Shown here: positions 6,457 through 12,833 of the stretch, in pieces
Layout: every line of letters begins with the position of its first letter
Position numbering within the stretch: position 1 is the first letter of the stretch
Assembly (NCBI GenBank): GCA_044506565.1
Contig: JBIQKN010000058.1
Span: 1-16,454 of the forward strand
Direction of reading: 5' to 3'
Length of the DNA stretch: 16,454 bases
Source of the DNA: Croceibacterium_A sp044506565
GTDB taxonomy: Bacteria > Pseudomonadota > Alphaproteobacteria > Sphingomonadales > Sphingomonadaceae
Notes under the pieces: generated by a model
The model's input: only the letters and a program-made list of their open reading frames with translations
The model's database searches: none
Told to the model about the DNA's origin: nothing
Made by a program: the position numbers and the translations under genes

Positions 6457-6516
6457 GCTGCGCGGAACGGACCGCGTCGGGCTGGATTGGGCAAGGTGGG
6501 AGGCCGAACTCGCACA

Positions 6517-7191
6517 ATGAAGCCCCTGACCGAAGAGCACCTGGCGATCTTCCGCCGGCACATGGTCGAGATCATCGAGATGCATTTCGACCTCGCGAGC
6601 GACGAGCTCGGCGGGCGCACGCTCGGCCCGGCACTGAAGCGGGCCCTGCTCGAAGTCCCGCGGCACCTGTTCGTGCCGCTGCAGCTGGCGGCCTCTGCCT
6701 ACCAGGACAGCCCGCTGCCGATCGGCTTCGACAAGACGCTGTCGCAGCCGTTCATCGGCGCGCTGATGCTCGACCTGCTCGAGCTGACCCCGGGAACGCG
6801 CGTGCTCGAGGTCGGCACCGGGCTCGGCTACCAGGCGGCGGTGATGGCGGAGATGGGCGCCGAGGTGTTCACCGTAGAGGTGGTCGAGGAATTCGCCGAG
6901 GCCGCCCGGCAGCGGTTCCAGGTGCTCGGCTACGCGGTCGAGGTGCGCATCGGCGACGGCACCCGCGGGTGGGAGGAGCACGCCCCGTTCGACGCAATGC
7001 TCGTCACCGCGGCCGCGCCCGAACCGCCCGAGAGGCTGCTCGACCAGCTCGCCCCCGGCGGGCGCATGGTCATCCCGCTCGGCGCGGGCGACGTGCAGCA
7101 GCTGAGCGTGGTCGAGAAGACCATCGACGGGCTCGTCGCGTCGCGCGCGCTGATGCCCGTGCGGTTCACGCGGCTCGAGCTCGCCGGGTAG
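6517..7191 (+). CDS. pcm: protein-L-isoaspartate O-methyltransferase family protein
   Basis: A 224-residue SAM-dependent methyltransferase of the PCMT family, which methylates L-isoaspartyl residues of damaged proteins in the cytoplasm. Visible signatures: VPRHLFVP (48-55), LPIGFDKTLSQPFIGALML (67-85, the PCMT substrate-loop region), SAM motif I VLEVGTGLGYQAA (96-108) with acidic E121 after the next strand, IGDGTRGW (145-152) and LAPGGRMVIPLG (178-189). Length fits the family. I chose the ATG at 6517 (MKPLTEEHLAIFRR); GGGAGG lies 13 nt upstream, a rather long spacing. A TTG at 6487 in the same frame is less likely. True isoaspartate specificity versus another PCMT-fold role cannot be read from sequence alone. 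Confidence 0.88.
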   Translation: MKPLTEEHLAIFRRHMVEIIEMHFDLASDELGGRTLGPALKRALLEVPRHLFVPLQLAASAYQDSPLPIGFDKTLSQPFIGALMLDLLELTPGTRVLEVGTGLGYQAAVMAEMGAEVFTVEVVEEFAEAARQRFQVLGYAVEVRIGDGTRGWEEHAPFDAMLVTAAAPEPPERLLDQLAPGGRMVIPLGAGDVQQLSVVEKTIDGLVASRALMPVRFTRLELAG

Positions 7192-7213
7192 GGTAATTCG
7201 CCATCCGATCGGC

Positions 7214-7225
7214 TAGTGTCCGCGC
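7214..7225 (+). promoter_or_regulatory. -10-like element 12 nt before the 7226 start
   Basis: TAGTGT (7214-7219) is followed by six bases and the ATG. It keeps the T, A and final T of a -10 hexamer, and its T lies exactly 12 nt before the start, as expected for a leaderless mRNA. No TTG box is found at the usual -35 distance and no Shine-Dalgarno is present. Confidence 0.45.
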
Positions 7226-7840
7226 ATGAGCCAACGACGCGGACGGCCGCCGCACGACGACCTGCTGACCCCGGCCGAGTGGGCGACGCTCGAGGCCGTG
7301 CGCCACGGGCTCGGCAACCGGCAGATCGCCGAGCGGCGCGGGGTCAGCGTCGATGCGGTCAAGTTCCACGTCGGCAACGTGCTGGCCAAGCTCGGGCTCG
7401 ACAGCCGGCGGCAGCTGCGCCGCTGGGACGGGGTGCGGCGCGACAGCGCGATCGGGAGAAAGGGCGAGGCGATGAGCGAGGACATCGGGTTGCAGGCCGT
7501 CGGGCAGGTGTCGCGCAGCGTCGCCGACATCGCCGATTCGGAGCTGTGGTATCGCGACGTGCTTGGGCTGCGGCACGAGTTCACCTACGGCGAGCTCGCG
7601 TTCTTCGACTGCGGCGGGGTCCGGCTCTACCTGCAGCAGGGCGAGGTGAAGCCCGAATCGATCCTCTACTTCCGCGTCGGCGACATCCACGCCGCCGCGA
7701 AGGCGCTCGAGGACAAGGGCGTCGAGTTCGTCTCCGCCCCGCACATGATCCACCGCCACGAGGACGGCAGCGAGGAATGGATGGCATTCTTCAGCGACCT
7801 CGAGGGCCGGCCGCTGGCGCTGATGGCGCGGGTCGGCTGA
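7226..7840 (+). CDS. LuxR-type helix-turn-helix fused to a VOC (glyoxalase-fold) domain
   Basis: A 204-residue two-domain protein. Residues 14-66 are a LuxR/GerE helix-turn-helix: LTPAEWATLEAVRHGLGNRQ, then IAERRGVSVDAVKFHVGNVLAKLGL with the usual VKFHVxNVLAKLG recognition helix. A basic linker (67-82) leads to a VOC domain at 91-202: QVSRSVADIADSELWYRDVLG, FFDCGGVRLYL, ILYFRVGDIHAAAKALEDKG and FFSDLEGRPLALM. The last strand has A198 where many VOC enzymes carry a metal-binding Glu (xELM), so the domain may sense a small ligand rather than catalyse. An internal ATG (codon 83) could give the VOC domain alone. The likely role is a DNA-binding regulator with a VOC sensor. I recall such fusions in sphingomonads. 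The target is unknown; the GFA gene follows 41 nt downstream. Confidence 0.8.
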   Translation: MSQRRGRPPHDDLLTPAEWATLEAVRHGLGNRQIAERRGVSVDAVKFHVGNVLAKLGLDSRRQLRRWDGVRRDSAIGRKGEAMSEDIGLQAVGQVSRSVADIADSELWYRDVLGLRHEFTYGELAFFDCGGVRLYLQQGEVKPESILYFRVGDIHAAAKALEDKGVEFVSAPHMIHRHEDGSEEWMAFFSDLEGRPLALMARVG

Positions 7841-7845
7841 GCCAA

Positions 7846-7881
7846 TTGGCCGCGCGGGCGGCCTGGTGTAGACCCGTCTGC
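7846..7881 (+). promoter_or_regulatory. candidate promoter of the GFA-family gene
   Basis: TTGGCC (7846-7851), a 17 bp spacer and TAGACC (7869-7874). The T of the -10 is 13 nt before the ATG at 7882, so the transcript would be leaderless or nearly so. No Shine-Dalgarno is seen. It starts 5 nt after the stop of the preceding gene, arguing against simple read-through dependence. Confidence 0.5.
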
Positions 7882-8340
7882 ATGGACGACTGGAAACTGC
7901 CGTGGGCCGGCGGCTGCCGGTGCGACGCCCTGAGATTCGCAATCACCGAGCCGCCGCTGCTCGCCTCGGTGTGCCACTGCCGCGGCTGTCAGCGGATGAG
8001 CGCGAGCGCCTTTTCGACCACGCTGACGATCCCCGAAAGCGGATTCGCGGTGACGGCGGGCGAGACGGCGATCGGCGGGCTGCACGGCGAGGACATCCGC
8101 CATCACCATTGCAGCCTCTGCCTGAGCTGGGTGTTCACCCGCACGCCGATGGGGTTCGTCAACGTGCGGGCGGCGATGCTCGACGATGCAGGCTGGTTCG
8201 TGCCGTTCGTCGAAGTGCAGACGGCCGAGAAGCTGCCGTGGGCCGAAGTGCCGGCCGAATTCAGCTACGAGCGCTTCCCGTCGTACGAGGACTGGGGCGA
8301 GCTCGCGGCGGCTTTCGCCGAGCGCGGGGCACGCCCCTGA
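7882..8340 (+). CDS. GFA-family zinc protein (CENP-V/GFA domain)
   Basis: A 152-residue protein with the zinc ligand pattern of the GFA family: GGCRCDALRF (C12, C14), VCHCRGCQ (C31, C33, C36) and HHCSLCLSW (C77, C80). Family members bind zinc; some were described as glutathione-dependent formaldehyde-activating proteins, but most have no proven activity. It is cytoplasmic, with no signal peptide. I chose the ATG at 7882 (MDDWKLPWAGGCRCD) because the domain begins there and a -10-like TAGACC sits 13 nt upstream. The last ligand region reads CSLCLSW, lacking the common C-x-x-C-G-S ending. It converges on nadB with a hairpin in the 39 bp gap. Confidence 0.88.
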   Translation: MDDWKLPWAGGCRCDALRFAITEPPLLASVCHCRGCQRMSASAFSTTLTIPESGFAVTAGETAIGGLHGEDIRHHHCSLCLSWVFTRTPMGFVNVRAAMLDDAGWFVPFVEVQTAEKLPWAEVPAEFSYERFPSYEDWGELAAAFAERGARP

Positions 8341-8354
8341 CCGCGAGGAGGTGC

Positions 8355-8375
8355 GCCGCCGCGCGGAGGGGCGGC
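8355..8375. terminator. hairpin between convergent GFA and nadB genes
   Basis: GCCGCC (8355-8360) pairs with GGCGGC (8370-8375) around a 9 nt loop, in the 39 bp gap between the two stop codons, followed on the plus strand by ATCTT. It could end transcription from both sides. Confidence 0.4.
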
Positions 8376-8379
8376 ATCT

Positions 8380-9969
8380 TCATGGCACGAGCACGGTGTC
8401 GCGCGCGACGAGGTCGGTCTCGGGGTAGTCGAGCGTGTAGTGCAGCCCGCGGCTCTCGTGGCGTTTGAGCGCACTCTGCACGATCAGGTCGGCGCATTGC
8501 AGCAGGTTGCGCAATTCGATCAGGTCGGTGGTGACGCGGAAGTGGCCGTAGTAGTCGGCGATCTCGTCGTGCAGCAGCTTGATCCGGTGTGCGGCGCGTT
8601 CGAGCCGCTTGGTGGTGCGGACGATGCCGACGTAGTTCCACATGAACCGGCGAATCTCGGTCCAGTTCTGCTTGATGACGACTTCCTCGTCGGAATCGGT
8701 CACCCGGCTCTCGTCCCATTCGCGGATCGGCGGCACCGGGTCGAGCTCGTCCCAGCAGGCGAGGATGTCCTTCGCCGCGGCCTCGCCGAACACGAAGCAT
8801 TCGAGCAGCGAGTTCGAGGCGAGGCGGTTGGCGCCGTGGAGGCCGCTCTCGGTGCACTCGCCGGCGGCCCACAGCCCGGGCAGGTCGGTGCGCGCGTCGA
8901 GCCCGATCAGGATGCCGCCGCAGGTGTAGTGCTGGGCGGGCACCACCGGAATCGGCTCGCGGGTCATGTCGATGCCCAGACCGAGCAGCTTCTCGTGGAT
9001 CGTCGGGAAGTGGCCGGCGACGAACTCGGCCGGCAGGTGGCTGATGTCGAGGTGGACGTAGTCGAGGCCGAAGCGCTTGATCTGGTCGTCGATCGCGCGC
9101 GCCACCACGTCGCGCGGGGCGAGCTCGGCGCGCTCGTCGTAGTCGGGCATGAAGCGGTGGCCGGTGACCGGGTGCCTGAGCTGCCCGCCCTCGCCGCGCA
9201 CCGCCTCGGTGATCAGGAAGTTCTTGACCTCGAGGTTGTAGAGGCAGGTCGGGTGGAACTGCATCATCTCCATGTTGGAGACGCGGCAGCCCGCCCGCCA
9301 GGCCATGGCGATGCCGTCGCCGGTCGCGCCGCGCGGGGCGGTCGAGAACTGGTACACCCGCCCCGCCCCGCCCGCGGCCATGATCGTCGCGCGGGCGAGA
9401 TGGGCCTCGACCTTTCCGGTCGCGGCATCGAGCGCATAGACCCCCCACACGCGGCCCGAACCCGAATAGCGCTCCTCGTGACGGCCGGTGATCAGGTCGA
9501 TGCAGCTGCGGTCGGGCAGCAGGGTGATGTTGGGGTTGGCCTCGGCCGCCTTGAGCAGCGCCGCCTGGACCGCCCAGCCGGTGGCGTCGGCGACATGGAC
9601 GATGCGGCGGTGCGAATGGCCGCCCTCGCGGGTCAGGTGCAGGTCCGCGCCTTCCCGATTGAACGGCACGCCCAGCTCGCAAAGCCGGTCGATCGCCGCC
9701 GGGGCGCGCTCGATCACGAACTCGACCGTCTCGCGCCGGTTGAGGCCGGCACCGGCGACCATCGTGTCGCGGATATGGTCCTCGAAGCTGTCGCCGGGCT
9801 CGAGCACGGCAGCGATCCCGCCCTGCGCCCAGGCCGTCGAGCCGCTGGTCAGCAGGCCCTTGGCGAGCACGAGCACCTTGTGCGTCCGCGCCAGCGTGAG
9901 CGCCGCGGTCAGGCCGGCGGCGCCGGACCCGATGATGAGGACGTCATGTTCGTGCCGCGCGGTGGCCAT
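8380..9969 (-). CDS. nadB: L-aspartate oxidase
   Basis: A 529-residue FAD enzyme that oxidises L-aspartate to iminoaspartate, the first step of de novo NAD synthesis, in the cytoplasm. Visible: FAD dinucleotide motif VLIIGSGAAGL (10-20), TSGSTAWAQGG (41-51), REGGHSHRRIVH (114-125), QFHPT (237-241), LITEAVRGEGG (252-262), APRDVVARAI (284-293), then HYTCGG and WAAGECTESGLHGANRLASN near the second FAD-contacting region. The helical C-terminal domain is complete. Length is typical of NadB, and the GGHSHRR and HPT blocks match aspartate oxidase and the related fumarate reductase flavoproteins; absence of an sdhB/frdB neighbour favours NadB. nadA and nadC are not in the window. The start has no strong Shine-Dalgarno. 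Confidence 0.93.
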   Translation of the reverse strand: MATARHEHDVLIIGSGAAGLTAALTLARTHKVLVLAKGLLTSGSTAWAQGGIAAVLEPGDSFEDHIRDTMVAGAGLNRRETVEFVIERAPAAIDRLCELGVPFNREGADLHLTREGGHSHRRIVHVADATGWAVQAALLKAAEANPNITLLPDRSCIDLITGRHEERYSGSGRVWGVYALDAATGKVEAHLARATIMAAGGAGRVYQFSTAPRGATGDGIAMAWRAGCRVSNMEMMQFHPTCLYNLEVKNFLITEAVRGEGGQLRHPVTGHRFMPDYDERAELAPRDVVARAIDDQIKRFGLDYVHLDISHLPAEFVAGHFPTIHEKLLGLGIDMTREPIPVVPAQHYTCGGILIGLDARTDLPGLWAAGECTESGLHGANRLASNSLLECFVFGEAAAKDILACWDELDPVPPIREWDESRVTDSDEEVVIKQNWTEIRRFMWNYVGIVRTTKRLERAAHRIKLLHDEIADYYGHFRVTTDLIELRNLLQCADLIVQSALKRHESRGLHYTLDYPETDLVARDTVLVP

Positions 9970-10099
9970 CGCGCTGCTTCATGGCGGCAAGGGGGGCAAC
10001 GGGCAAGGACGACTTCCGGTCGCCCCGCCGGCCCCGGTATGGAAAAACCCCTAGCCGCCGTTTGCCCGATTGTTCTTCAGTCGGCGCCATGACGCGCGC

Positions 10100-11086
10100 A
10101 TGCGGCCGCCCGCTTCGTTGCTTCGCCCGATCGGCATGCCGCGGGCCCTCGACCGGCTTGTGAGGCTGCCGCCCGCAACCGCGTGGATCGCGGTGCTGCT
10201 GTGCGTCGACCTTGCGGCGCTCGGCGACCTCGCGACCGGCCGCGCGCTGTGGTTCGGCCCGGCCTACCTCGCCGTGATCTGCCTTGCGGCCTGGGCGCTC
10301 GGGTGGAAGGCCGGAATGGCCACCGGCCTCGGCTCGATGGCGCTGACCTTCGCGCTCAACGGCGCGGGCCTCTATCCCTACGGCGCGGTCGAACTCGCCG
10401 CCAACCTGGCAGCGCGTTTCGCCGCGGTCTCGCTCGTCATCGCGGTCGTCGCCGGGGCGCGCCGCGCCTACCTGCGCGAATGGTGGCTCGCCCGCACCGA
10501 CGCGCTCACGGGGGCGCTCAACCGGCAGGCGTTCTTCGATCTCGGGACGGCGCTCGCCGGCCAGGCCTGCTGGCGGCTGCTGCTCTATGCCGACCTCGAC
10601 GGCCTCAAGACGCTCAACGACGAGCGGGGGCACGCGGCCGGCGACGCCAGCCTCGCGACCTACGCGCGCGCCGTCCGGCGGATCGTGCGCCGGTCGGACC
10701 TGTTCGCCCGCGTCGGCGGAGACGAGTTCCTGCTGTTCATCGCGGTCAAGGACGAACGTGCGGCGAGATCGGTCGCCGCCCGCCTGCATCGCGAGATGAA
10801 CGGCGTTTGCCTTGGCGGCGGCCCGCTGAAGTGCAGCGTGGGCGCGCTGGTGATACCCCCGGGGGCCTCCGTCCTCGACGACCTCGTGCGCCAAGCGGAT
10901 GCGCTGATGTATTGCGCGAAGCTTCGCGGCGGCTGCTTGGAGATCGCCACGGCGTCGCCCGCCGCATCCGCCGCGCGTGGCGGGAGAGCGGCCGCCCGCC
11001 CGGGCATTCCGGGGGCCGCCAATCCTCTCGACATCAAGCCCTACGGAGAAAGGCGCGCCACGCCGTCCCGGCGAGCGGAACGCTAG
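10100..11086 (+). CDS. membrane-bound GGDEF protein (putative diguanylate cyclase)
   Basis: A 328-residue protein that probably makes cyclic di-GMP from two GTP. The N-terminal half has about four hydrophobic segments (residues 27-43, 52-68, 72-88 and 100-118). It is joined by a short basic stretch (ARRAYLREWWLARTD) to a GGDEF domain (132-290). Conserved blocks: TDALTGALNRQAFF, LLYADLDGLKTLND (metal and nucleotide binding), GHAAGDASL and RVGGDEF with the intact GGDEF signature at 206-210. RRSD at 197-200, five residues before GGDEF, fits the RxxD product-inhibition site. A low-complexity Ala/Arg-rich tail follows. The start is uncertain: ATG 10100, ATG 10136 or TTG 10070 are in frame, none with a good ribosome site. 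Its stop overlaps the stop of the convergent ABC ATPase gene. The input signal is unknown. Confidence 0.85.
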   Translation: MRPPASLLRPIGMPRALDRLVRLPPATAWIAVLLCVDLAALGDLATGRALWFGPAYLAVICLAAWALGWKAGMATGLGSMALTFALNGAGLYPYGAVELAANLAARFAAVSLVIAVVAGARRAYLREWWLARTDALTGALNRQAFFDLGTALAGQACWRLLLYADLDGLKTLNDERGHAAGDASLATYARAVRRIVRRSDLFARVGGDEFLLFIAVKDERAARSVAARLHREMNGVCLGGGPLKCSVGALVIPPGASVLDDLVRQADALMYCAKLRGGCLEIATASPAASAARGGRAAARPGIPGAANPLDIKPYGERRATPSRRAER

Positions 11087-12015
11087 GCCGCGCCGGTCAG
11101 CTGGACGAACACGTCCTCGAGGTCGGGCTCGCGTGTGGTGACGTCCTCGATCGCGTAGCCGTGCTGCTGGACCAGCGCGAGCACTTGCCCGGCGCTCGAG
11201 GAATCGCGGTCGTAGGTGACCTCGAGCGTGCGCGGGTCGAGCAGTTCGGCCTTGACGAAGCTCGCTTCCATCGGCGGGCCGGCGAGGTCCTTGTCGACAG
11301 TCACCCGGACGATCTTCTCGCGCGCCATGCCGACCAGCTCGCGCGTCGGCTTGTCGGCGATCAGCTCGCCGTGGTTGATGATCGCGATCCGGTCGCACAG
11401 CTGCTCGGCTTCCTCGAGGTAGTGCGTGGTCAGCACCACCGTCACGCCCTCGGCGTTGAGCTCGCCGACGAGCTCCCACAGCTGCCGGCGCAACTCGACG
11501 TCGACGCCCGCGGTCGGCTCGTCGAGCACGAGCACAGGCGGCGAGTGCACCATCGCCTTGGCGATCAGCAGCCGCCGCTTCATCCCGCCCGACAGCGTGC
11601 GCGCATAGGCGTCGCGCTTGTCGGCCAGGCGCACCGCGGCGAGCAGTTCCTCCGAACGGCGCAAGTGGCGGGCGATGCCGTACATCCCGGCCTGGTTCTC
11701 GAGCACTTCGAACGGGGTGAAGAACGGGTCGAACACGATCTCCTGCGGAACGATGCCGATCGCCCGCTTGGCGTTGCGGTGGTCGCGGTCGATGTCGTGA
11801 CCCCAGATCGAGATCGTGCCCGAAGTCTTGGTCACGAGCCCGGCCATGATGTTGATCAGCGTGGACTTGCCCGCGCCGTTGGGCCCGAGCAGCCCGAAGA
11901 TCCGCCCTTCAGGCACGTCGAGGCTGACGCCCTTCAGCGCCTGTTTCGGCGCGGCGCCGCCCTGCGCCGCGTAAGTCTTGACGAGATCGCGGATCTCGAT
12001 CGCTGCCTGTGCCAT
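11083..12015 (-). CDS. ABC-2-type transporter ATP-binding protein
   Basis: A 310-residue ATPase of the CcmA/NatA/YadG-like export group. It would energise a separate membrane permease. Visible: Walker A GPNGAGKST (44-52), Q-loop Q91 in GIVPQEI, signature LSGGMKRRLLIAKAM (141-155), Walker B VLVLDEPTAGVD (161-172) with catalytic E166, and switch His198 in LTTHYLEEAE. A C-terminal extension (about 225-310) is typical of drug and lipid exporter ATPases. I chose the ATG at 12013-12015 (MAQAAIEIRDLVKTY) with TAAGGG 13 nt upstream; the frame is open 12 codons further. No permease gene lies next to it, since both flanking genes are on the other strand, so the partner must be elsewhere. The substrate cannot be told from this subunit. 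Confidence 0.9.
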   Translation of the reverse strand: MAQAAIEIRDLVKTYAAQGGAAPKQALKGVSLDVPEGRIFGLLGPNGAGKSTLINIMAGLVTKTSGTISIWGHDIDRDHRNAKRAIGIVPQEIVFDPFFTPFEVLENQAGMYGIARHLRRSEELLAAVRLADKRDAYARTLSGGMKRRLLIAKAMVHSPPVLVLDEPTAGVDVELRRQLWELVGELNAEGVTVVLTTHYLEEAEQLCDRIAIINHGELIADKPTRELVGMAREKIVRVTVDKDLAGPPMEASFVKAELLDPRTLEVTYDRDSSSAGQVLALVQQHGYAIEDVTTREPDLEDVFVQLTGAA

Positions 12016-12051
12016 CGGCCCGCCCTTAAAGCGCGGGCGCGGCCGGTGCAA
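12016..12051 (-). promoter_or_regulatory. candidate promoter of the ABC ATPase gene
   Basis: On the minus strand TTGCAC (12046-12051), a 17 bp spacer and TAAGGG (12023-12028). The T of the -10 is 13 nt before the ATG. AAGGGCGGG could alternatively be a poor ribosome site; the well-spaced -35 favours a promoter. Confidence 0.45.
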
Positions 12052-12126
12052 AGGGCGGATGGTTGTCGCGTATCGTGAGTGCCGCGTTAACCCTGTTTCG
12101 TGCGGGGGCCTTCACGGCCCGGCGGC

Positions 12127-12139
12127 TAGGCCGGGCCCG
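12127..12139 (+). promoter_or_regulatory. -10-like element before the first DUF4402 gene
   Basis: GGC followed by TAGGCC (12127-12132), with its T 13 nt before the ATG. The same arrangement precedes the second DUF4402 gene, and both share a CCTTyCAsGGC-like block 10-20 bp further upstream. No Shine-Dalgarno and no TTG -35 box are evident. Confidence 0.4.
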
Positions 12140-12742
12140 ATGGAACGGGGGAGATTCCGGCCTTGGGTCCGCACTTTCGGACGGACCGGCGGGGAGCGCG
12201 CGGCCTGCGCGCTGCTCGCGGCAATCGCGCTCGCCCCGCTTCCGGCGCTCGCGCAGGCGACGGGCGAGGCTGACGCCGAAGTCGAGATTCTCGACCCGGT
12301 GACCGGCGCCGTCGGGGCCGATCTCGACTTCGGCGAGATCACCACGACCGGGACCGCGGGTACCGTGACGATCCCGCCCAACCCGGGCAATACCTCGGCG
12401 AGTTGCACCACGACCGGCGGCCTGATCCACACCGGCAACTGCCGCGCGGCCCGGTTCGACGGTGACGTGACGGTCCTCTATCTGCTCCAGGTGACGCGCC
12501 CGGCGGGCAACCAGCTGACGCTGACCGGTCCGATGGGCGCGACGATGGTGGTCAACAACCTGACCTACAACATGAGCTCCGCCGCGCTCGACCTCGGCCT
12601 GTCGGGCAACAATCTGCGCTACCTGATCCTGAGCCTGAACGGGAATTTCACGCTCTACGTCGGCGGGCGGCTCAATGTCGCCGGCGACCAGCGGCCGGGC
12701 GTCTACAACGGCCAGTTCACGCTGACGTTCAACTACAACTGA
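12140..12742 (+). CDS. secreted DUF4402-family protein, copy 1
   Basis: A 200-residue secreted protein. A basic N-terminus (MERGRFRPWVRTFGRTGGER) and hydrophobic core end at PLPALAQA, so cleavage is likely near residue 39. The mature part is Gly/Thr/Asn-rich beta protein: EVEILDPVTGAVGADLDFGE, a cysteine pair C89/C101 in SCTTTGGLIHTGNC, RAARFDG, then GGRLNVAGDQRPGVYNGQFT and terminal LTFNYN. This layout matches DUF4402, a family of exported proteins of unknown function with a fimbrial-like beta architecture. The paralogue 91 bp downstream shares the cysteine spacing and the C-terminal GxLxVAGxQxPGxYxGxF motif. The start fits a TAG 13 nt upstream. Probably extracellular or periplasmic, with a likely disulfide. 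Confidence 0.85.
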   Translation: MERGRFRPWVRTFGRTGGERAACALLAAIALAPLPALAQATGEADAEVEILDPVTGAVGADLDFGEITTTGTAGTVTIPPNPGNTSASCTTTGGLIHTGNCRAARFDGDVTVLYLLQVTRPAGNQLTLTGPMGATMVVNNLTYNMSSAALDLGLSGNNLRYLILSLNGNFTLYVGGRLNVAGDQRPGVYNGQFTLTFNYN

Positions 12743-12753
12743 GGCGAACGGCC

Positions 12754-12789
12754 GTGGTTGACGCGGTGCGTTAACGCGCCGTCAACCAC
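12754..12789. terminator. strong hairpin between the two DUF4402 genes
   Basis: GTGGTTGACG (12754-12763) pairs perfectly with CGTCAACCAC (12780-12789), and the loop itself holds the palindrome GCGTTAACGC (12768-12777). It begins 11 nt after the copy 1 stop and is followed by GTTTG. It is probably the terminator of copy 1; as duplex DNA it could also be an operator for copy 2. Confidence 0.65.
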
Positions 12790-12821
12790 GTTTGCACGGT
12801 TCCCTTTCAGGGCGAGCCGGC

Positions 12822-12833
12822 TAGGGCGGGGCC
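12822..12833 (+). promoter_or_regulatory. -10-like element before the second DUF4402 gene
   Basis: TAGGGC (12822-12827) with its T exactly 12 nt before the ATG. The surrounding GGCTAGGGCGGGGC almost repeats the sequence before the 1645 start on the other strand and resembles that before DUF4402 copy 1. Confidence 0.45.

Larger units (their letters stand above)
5994..6516. other. 523 bp regulatory gap between divergent nrdA and pcm
   Basis: No convincing gene is present. From left to right it holds the nrdA leader with GGGGA/TCCCC arms around AAAACTTA (6104-6121), a candidate nrdA operator and promoter (6204-6275), a GAGTCA-AAA-TGACTC inverted repeat (6381-6395), a bulged hairpin (6429-6456) and a GGGAGG site before pcm (6498-6503). 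A 43-codon frame from ATG 6390 overlaps the pcm start as ATGA but has poor coding character, so I do not call it. Confidence 0.5.

Noticed and set aside
6390..6520. A 43-codon frame (MTLSKKICALRGRESSESGS) overlapping the pcm start as ATGA
   Set aside because: The coupling is attractive, but the ribosome site is weak, the start lies inside an inverted repeat and the composition shows no sign of selection. I describe it only within the gap entry.
7882..8340. GFA gene annotated as S-(hydroxymethyl)glutathione synthase
   Set aside because: Only the zinc-binding family fold is supported; there is no formaldehyde dehydrogenase neighbour, and most family members have no proven enzymatic role.
8440..10092. 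A 550-codon plus-strand frame opposite nadB
   Set aside because: Antisense shadow of nadB; the composition (VDAEAL, HHVARGEL) is typical of reverse-complement coding and there is no recognisable domain.
10183..12078. A 631-codon plus-strand frame spanning the GGDEF and ABC genes
   Set aside because: It is an alternative frame of the GGDEF gene continuing as antisense of the ABC ATPase; both true genes have intact catalytic motifs.
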